From Talpa occidentalis (taxonomy: Eukaryota > Chordata > Mammalia > Eulipotyphla > Talpidae): a stretch of 64,000 bases of DNA. Location: positions 68,166,740 through 68,230,739 of the forward strand of contig NW_023601322.1 of NCBI RefSeq assembly GCF_014898055.3, written 5' to 3'. The notes under the pieces were generated by a model, which saw nothing but the letters and a program-made list of their open reading frames with translations, searched no databases and had not been told where the DNA came from. The position numbers and the translations under genes are program-made. This document shows, piece by piece, positions 59,030 through 64,000 of this stretch (position 1 is the stretch's first letter; every line of letters starts with the position of its first letter).

Positions 59030-59245
59030 AATAAGAGCCGCCAGTTACTGCGATTTCAGGCACTGGGTTAACTTCTTGACATATATTACCCCCAGTTAAT
59101 TCTCACCAGGCTTACGAAAGTGGGTGAGTTTGTTCCTCTGTTACAGACAAGGAAATAAAGACTCAGGGAGGTTAAGTAACTTCTCCAGTTATACAAAACA
59201 CAGGGCAGAGCCAGAATGCAAACCCAGACCCGCCTGGCCCAAAAG
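59030..59245 (-). mobile_element. MIR SINE, antisense, nearly full length
   Basis: CAGGCACTGGGTTAACTTC, GTTAATTCTCACCAGGC, CTCAGGGAGGTTAAGTAAC and CAGAGCCAGAATGCAAACCC follow the complement of MIR. Confidence 0.8.
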
Positions 59246-60200
59246 CCTGCGTGCTTTTGTGGGGAATGAGGTGGGGAGCATGAGCAGAGAGCATAGAAGC
59301 AAGTAGAATACAGAATGGGTATGTTCTGTATTTGGTTTGGTTTGATTTGGTCTGCCTGGAATATTCAGTTCCTGAAGGGAAGTGGTAAGAGGAAAGCAGG
59401 GTGTATGTGGGAAGAGAGCCTATTCCCTGACCCAGCAAGTTACCCCCAAGGGTAGGAAAGCCTTTCTCCTATGGATATCACAGACCCAACGCAGGCTCTG
59501 AATGCCAGAGAGGCCCACAGAGGTAGGTCTGCCGTGTGCCACCACTAGTGGCATGGAGAACAGCAGGTCCTGAAACGGCCTGGCAGATGATGGAGGGTTA
59601 TGAGGACAAGAGGTTATAAGGATATTTGGTGGAAGGTGACTGGTTTGGACCTTTAGGTAGAGTCACAGTGTTGTCACATGCCAAGGTGACTGAAAGAGGG
59701 GATCCAATTAAGAGTGGTGACAGGAGAGAAGATGGGGAAACTGGCTTTCCACATGTTATATTTGAGTTAATGACAGAATAGCCAGGCAGTGATTTGTTTT
59801 GGGGTGAGTTCCTTCAAGTCCCTTCTCTCTCACTAGCCTGGACCCTAAAAACCACATCCCAGCCCTCCCAGTCTCCAGAGAGCCTAGGCCATACTCTCCT
59901 TAAAGTAGGGGAGGCAGTGCCTCTGGCACCTTGGGCTCTCTGCACCCATGGGGGTACCTGCATTGCATTTGGTGAGCACGTGAGATGCTCCCCCCTTTAT
60001 CAGGCTGTTAAAACCTTCCCAGGAACCCCAATGCCTCTTTGAATTTTTGTATTTTTATTTTATTTCAAAAATCCACATGAACTTGACATTATATTCCATC
60101 ATATGTCTGCTTGCTTTAATACAAAGGTGCCGCTTTCCCTTACTAATGAGCTTGGCAGACCCTCTAGAAAGAAGCCCTGAGATCATCCTGTGGCTTTTTT

Positions 60201-60469
60201 TTTTTAAAGATTTATTTATTTATTTTACACAAATACGGGGTACAGGCCAGATGCGCAGGAGGGTGAGAGGATTCACCAGAGACAGAGCGGGGAACAGAAC
60301 AGGCAGACTGACGAAATACACTGCTGAGGGGAGCAGCGGGCACGACAGGAGAGGTCTGCCGTGCCATGTGGGACCACCGCCGGCCGACCGGGATCGAACT
60401 GGCGCTGCAGAGGCTGTGGACAGCTTCACAGCGCAGAGCCCATCCACCTGCGCCACCAGGGGAGGCCCT
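60201..60469 (-). mobile_element. tRNA-derived SINE, subfamily B
   Basis: An exact 16-base duplication ATCCTGTGGCTTTTTT lies at 60185-60200 and 60470-60485. The minus-strand copy has a T-rich left end, an intact B box (as GGGATCGAACTGG on this strand) and a GGGGAGGCCC end. Confidence 0.93.
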
Positions 60470-60724
60470 ATCCTGTGGCTTTTTTATCCCAGTTTGAAAA
60501 ATCAGACTTGCCTGGGGTAAGCTGCTTCCTCTTTCCCTGCTTATCCTACAGTCTCCATGAGCCAGAGCTTCAGAAACAACTTTCTCCAGCCAGGCTGAAG
60601 GGGTGGGAAGTGCAGGTCCACCCCAAAGAGGGCAGGGGCTCTGGGCTCGCTCACTCTCTCCCTCCCTCCTCCATCCCTCCATTAAGAGCTTTCTCTTACT
60701 CCATTTCTCTGAAAATAGATAGAG

Positions 60725-60800
60725 TGTAATTTATAGGTGAGTCAACTGAGGTCCAGAGAGGCTAAACCACTTACCTAATGGTGAACAGCTAGAAAACCAG
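60725..60800 (-). mobile_element. MIR SINE fragment, antisense
   Basis: GAGTCAACTGAGGTCCAGAG, AGGCTAAACCACTTACC and GAACAGCTAGAAAACCAGG are a short MIR complement. Confidence 0.65.
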
Positions 60801-62954
60801 GAGACTGCAACAAAGACCTAACTTGCTGTGTCTCTCTGACTCATCTGTGCCAACTTTAGGTGCCTGTGACCTGTGCCCCAAGTCCTGGGAAGAACTGAGG
60901 GACACTCTGTGTTTGTCAAGATCCTATAAGCCACCCCAGCAGATGGTTCTCTGCTCTGTGAACACAGGCAACCTCCCCCCACCACGCAACCTCTCCCCAC
61001 CGCCTCATCATGCCCCCACTTGCCAGCCCTGAGTCTAAGGCATTGTAGCACCTGAATCTCCTGGCCCTGGGGTTCAAGGCCCAAGCTGTCAGTTTTCTGT
61101 CAGCTGCCTGGCTCCTGGCAGAGGGGGCTGGAGGTGGCCATGGTGTTAGCCCTGGCGGACAGGCCAGGCCTATTCTTACCCTGCACTCACAGAGGCCTGA
61201 GAGCAAGAGATGTCAGTGAGGCGCTGAACGGGCAGACAAAGCTTTAAGGCAGAAACCATTTCTGTTGATCTTGGAGCTGCCAAGCCTTGTCTCCTCCTTC
61301 CCCTTTCCCTTCTTCACCCTCCCTCTTTAGCTTCCATCCCCTGCCAGCCCTCCTGGCCTTTTACTCTACCTTGCAACTAAAGTGCCAGGCTCCTGGCCTG
61401 CTAAGCTGCAAGCCCGTCAGCCATAGGCTGGCTTTCCCTGGAGCAGGGAAGTGGCCCTCGATAAGACTCTGCCCCCTGCCAATCCAGGTAGAGCTCTGAA
61501 CAGGAGGCAGAGCCTGACCTGAGATCAGGGCCATGTTGTCTTGTTCAGGACCAAACACCCAATACCTGATGGGTGCCTGCTGCATGCGGGCTAGTGGAGG
61601 TGGCTGTTTATTGGATGGGTGTGAGAAGAGGGCACAGCCAGGCTAGGTACCAGGCCGGGCCTGGTTGGTCAAGGAAAAGTGGTTCAGAGACAACCCAGAG
61701 GCCCAGCTGGGCACATACTCCCTTGGGGAACCTGGCCCCTGACTATGGAGGGGCGCTCTTGCACGGGAGAGAGACTGACTACCTGCTCAGAGTCGGCTCT
61801 CTGTGCCCACTTAAACCAGCTGTGTTTTCAGGTGTTATTTTTTTCTTTTTCATTTGAACTTGGAGTCTGTAATTAACCTCCAATAGGTCGCAGTCACTTT
61901 GTGGGTGGGAGGAGGAGGGGAAAGGACGGCCCACAGCCCGCCAGCAGCAGGACAGTGGGAGACTTTGATGCCAGGCAGGCTGGCCGCATTGTCTCCAGGT
62001 GTTGCCCTGCAAAGGGGACTGCTCAGCCTTAGTCATGAGGTGAGGATCATTAACCCTTTTAAGAGTCCGCTGCCCCTGCCCCCTAGGTGCTGGGAGGGGG
62101 GCCGAGCCAGGTCCTCCCTGGCTGGGCTTCCTGGCCACGTCCTGGGCGTCTGTCTTGCTCTCAGATCTCTGCAGGCTCCGCACCCACCGCCCACTGCTGA
62201 GAGGAATGAGGTCAAGCTCCTGGCAGCAGCGGTACCTCCTGGCCTCGGGGCTGGGATGTGGGAAAGGAGCAGCCTTGGTTGTTCTTGCTGTTGTTGTTAT
62301 CTCTAGTGAGGTGCTTTCTGGGATTCCCTGTCAAACAGACACAGGCCAGATGCCGTGGCTTGGCATTGGGCAATGAGGAAGCAAGCAGAGGCCATCAGAC
62401 GCCCTGGGGCCCAACTCGTGGCAACTGGGATATGTCTTAAGGTTCTGAGGGACCCGTCCTCAAGGGAAATCCTTTTATGGAGACCTGGGTCTTCTCTGAT
62501 AGACCCTCCACTTATTGACATAAAACTGCCAAAGAAGGTTCCCCCCGACATGCCCACTGCAGAGAGCCCCTGTCCTGCTACTTAGGTGGGAAAGGAGGAG
62601 AGAAAGAAGTGAGCTGGACAAAGTAGCCTTTCCAGGAGAACGGGCACTCCGCAGAGAGGGCTCGGTCCAAGGAGGGAATGTTCGAGGAGGTGAAGGCAGA
62701 GCCACCCCATGCCCAAGGGCCACCCAGACCACCAGTGTGGCCCCTGCCCTTCCACCTCAGGAACCCAGGCCTCAGACACAGATGGCGTGGCAAGCCTCGC
62801 CCTTCTTGAGCACACACATCCTCTTGTTGCCTCCTGCTGCCCCCCATCAGTCCACTGTCCTGCATGCTCAGCTTTTGCAAACTCCTCTCTGGGGGTGCTG
62901 GGAGAATGCGTGGGTCCTCAGGACTGCAACTCCTTTTTGTCTGCAAAGCTGAGT
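60801..62954. other. Unique intronic sequence
   Basis: A small AT-rich patch at 61830-61895 (TCTGTAATTAACCTCCAATAG) is the only part with a possible regulatory look. No exon found. Confidence 0.45.
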
Positions 62955-63250
62955 TTATAGAGAAGCTAATTGCAGTATTACTAACATTAGCAGAAAGTTG
63001 GATCAGAAATAACCTAACCAATTCATCTGAACAATGGAATATTATTCAGTCATTAAAGTGATTTAGATCTGTAGCTCCAGACTTGAGAAAACGTTTTTGT
63101 ACTATATTGTAAACTGAGAAAATGCCAATTTTAAAGAGAAAATTCTTGCAGAAGATATTTGAAAATGTTAACAGTGGTTTTCTCTCTGGTGGTAAATGAT
63201 TTAGATGTGTATTTCTTTATCCTTACTTGTATTGTGTAGTTTTTCTACAA
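62955..63250 (+). mobile_element. Ancient LINE-1 3' end, sense orientation
   Basis: CAATGGAATATTATTCAGTC (about 63033) followed by GAAAATGTTAACAGTGG and TTTTCTACAATGAAATTG matches the 3' part of old mammalian L1 subfamilies. It is AT-rich against a GC-rich flank and has no intact frame. Confidence 0.7.
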
Positions 63251-64000
63251 TGAAATTGTATTTTCTTATGTAGCAAGCGAACTCCTGGGGTGAAGTCGCT
63301 ATTCCATACAAGGCTAGGCCATTTCTGTCTGGACGGAGCACACAGTCTGGCACCCAGTAGGCACACATAAACCCATGTTGACTGACTGCGGCTTAGTGCC
63401 TGCCCACTGACTTGCTTCTGCTCTTCCATATTCTGGGTTGCTTCCATCTTCCATCCCAGGAAGCCGTTTCTCAGCTTGGTTTGGCTCTGGCCCCAAGACA
63501 CTCTTGGGACACAGCACAAAGGTCTCTGCGCCTCATGCTGGCTTTGCATTCTGCACCCTGGGCTGAAAAAGAGACCCAGACAATTCTGCGCCCAGCTGAG
63601 AGGGTGCCCAGGCAGGCGCTGCTGCTGGCCGGGTCCAGCTTCAGGTCCCATAGCACTGTCTTCAGGTCCTCCAAGGACCACTGTGTGAACAGCTGAGAGC
63701 CTTACCCAAGGGGTCCTCAGGGGCTGGTACTGGCTCCATTGGCTGGAAACCACAGTGAGAGAAGCCATGGTGGCTCAGGAGAAGGAGGGACTTAAAATGC
63801 ACAGAGAAAGATCTGGCCGTTCCTTAGCTTGTAGGCCCATCACAGCTATGAAACAAATGACAGGCCATCTTCTGGAGGGTGCTTGCTGCAGGAAGCCTGA
63901 TGATGCTCAGGGGCCAGGAGTGAGGGTGCAGAGGTCCTTAGGGTGTTGTTCTGAGTGCTCTCAAGAGGGTGTTCTCTTTTCTGCCACCTGAGCTGCTGTC

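Larger units (their letters stand above)
51355..64000 (+). other. NRG2: NRG2 intron following the alternative first exon (partial)
   Basis: It begins with GTAGGG. I looked on the + strand for the next expected coding sequence (TRPKLKKMKSQ..., the start of the Ig-domain exon) and did not find it, so the intron runs past the window end. It contains MIRs, one MER5-like piece, L2 pieces, a SINE nested in a SINE, another SINE and an old L1 end, all listed separately. Confidence 0.75.

Noticed and set aside
51355..64000. NRG2 Ig-domain exon 2 in the window
   Set aside because: I searched for the start TRPKLKKMKSQ and its expected codons on the plus strand and did not find it.
1..64000. CRISPR array, operons, prophage or other prokaryotic systems
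   Set aside because: Repeat content, splice donor, CpG island and absence of packed ORFs show mammalian nuclear DNA. The short tandem repeats are microsatellites.
1..64000. Endogenous retrovirus
   Set aside because: I saw no LTR pair, primer-binding site or gag/pol/env-like frames. The only reverse-transcriptase-like text is L1 ORF2.

Overview
The window is ordinary nuclear DNA of a placental mammal. There is no operon-like gene packing and no long conserved ORF. Instead there is a dense mix of mammalian interspersed repeats: ancient MIR and L2 copies, old and young LINE-1 fragments, a fossil hAT transposon, and twelve copies of a young tRNA-derived SINE about 190-300 bases long. That SINE has Pol III A/B boxes, an AATAAA...TCTTT-A(n) tail and clear target-site duplications. 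It is not primate Alu, rodent B1/B2, the carnivore CAN SINE, equid ERE or the cetacean/camelid CHR type as I remember them. My best guess is a laurasiatherian, possibly a horseshoe/leaf-nosed bat with a Rhin-1-like SINE, but I cannot confirm the family by eye.

The only protein-coding gene segment I can support is at about 51.1-51.36 kb on the + strand. It is a CpG-rich promoter with a TATA-like box, followed by a short first coding exon whose 32 complete codons begin MSESRRRGRGRGKK and end in a phase-1 GT splice donor. From memory this is the alternative (DON-1 type) first exon of neuregulin 2 (NRG2), the ErbB3/ErbB4 ligand gene. Neither the canonical long exon 1 nor the Ig-domain exon 2 is in the window. 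The window is therefore best read as NRG2 intronic sequence: the part upstream of 51.1 kb is probably intron 1 of the long isoform, and 51.36-64 kb is the intron after the alternative exon.

Layout. 1-15 kb: GC-moderate unique intron with scattered MIR/L2 and one SINE. 15-30 kb: repeat-rich, with a diverged 370-base direct duplication, a broken L1, a 2.2 kb hAT-Charlie-like transposase fossil, and a nested L1 block (an old antisense L1 hit by a young 5'-truncated L1 and three SINEs). 30-35 kb: unique sequence with a perfect 45-base inverted repeat whose arms lie 1.3 kb apart, and an AT-rich island. 35-41 kb: a second old-L1 block. 41-51 kb: unique sequence with MIR/L2 and AT-rich islands, grading into the NRG2 CpG island. 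51.4-64 kb: downstream intron with a SINE-in-SINE nest, an ancient L1 end and MIRs.

I see no unknown multi-gene system. The observations most worth checking are the perfect inverted repeat, the diverged duplication, the SINE subfamily structure and the NRG2 alternative promoter.
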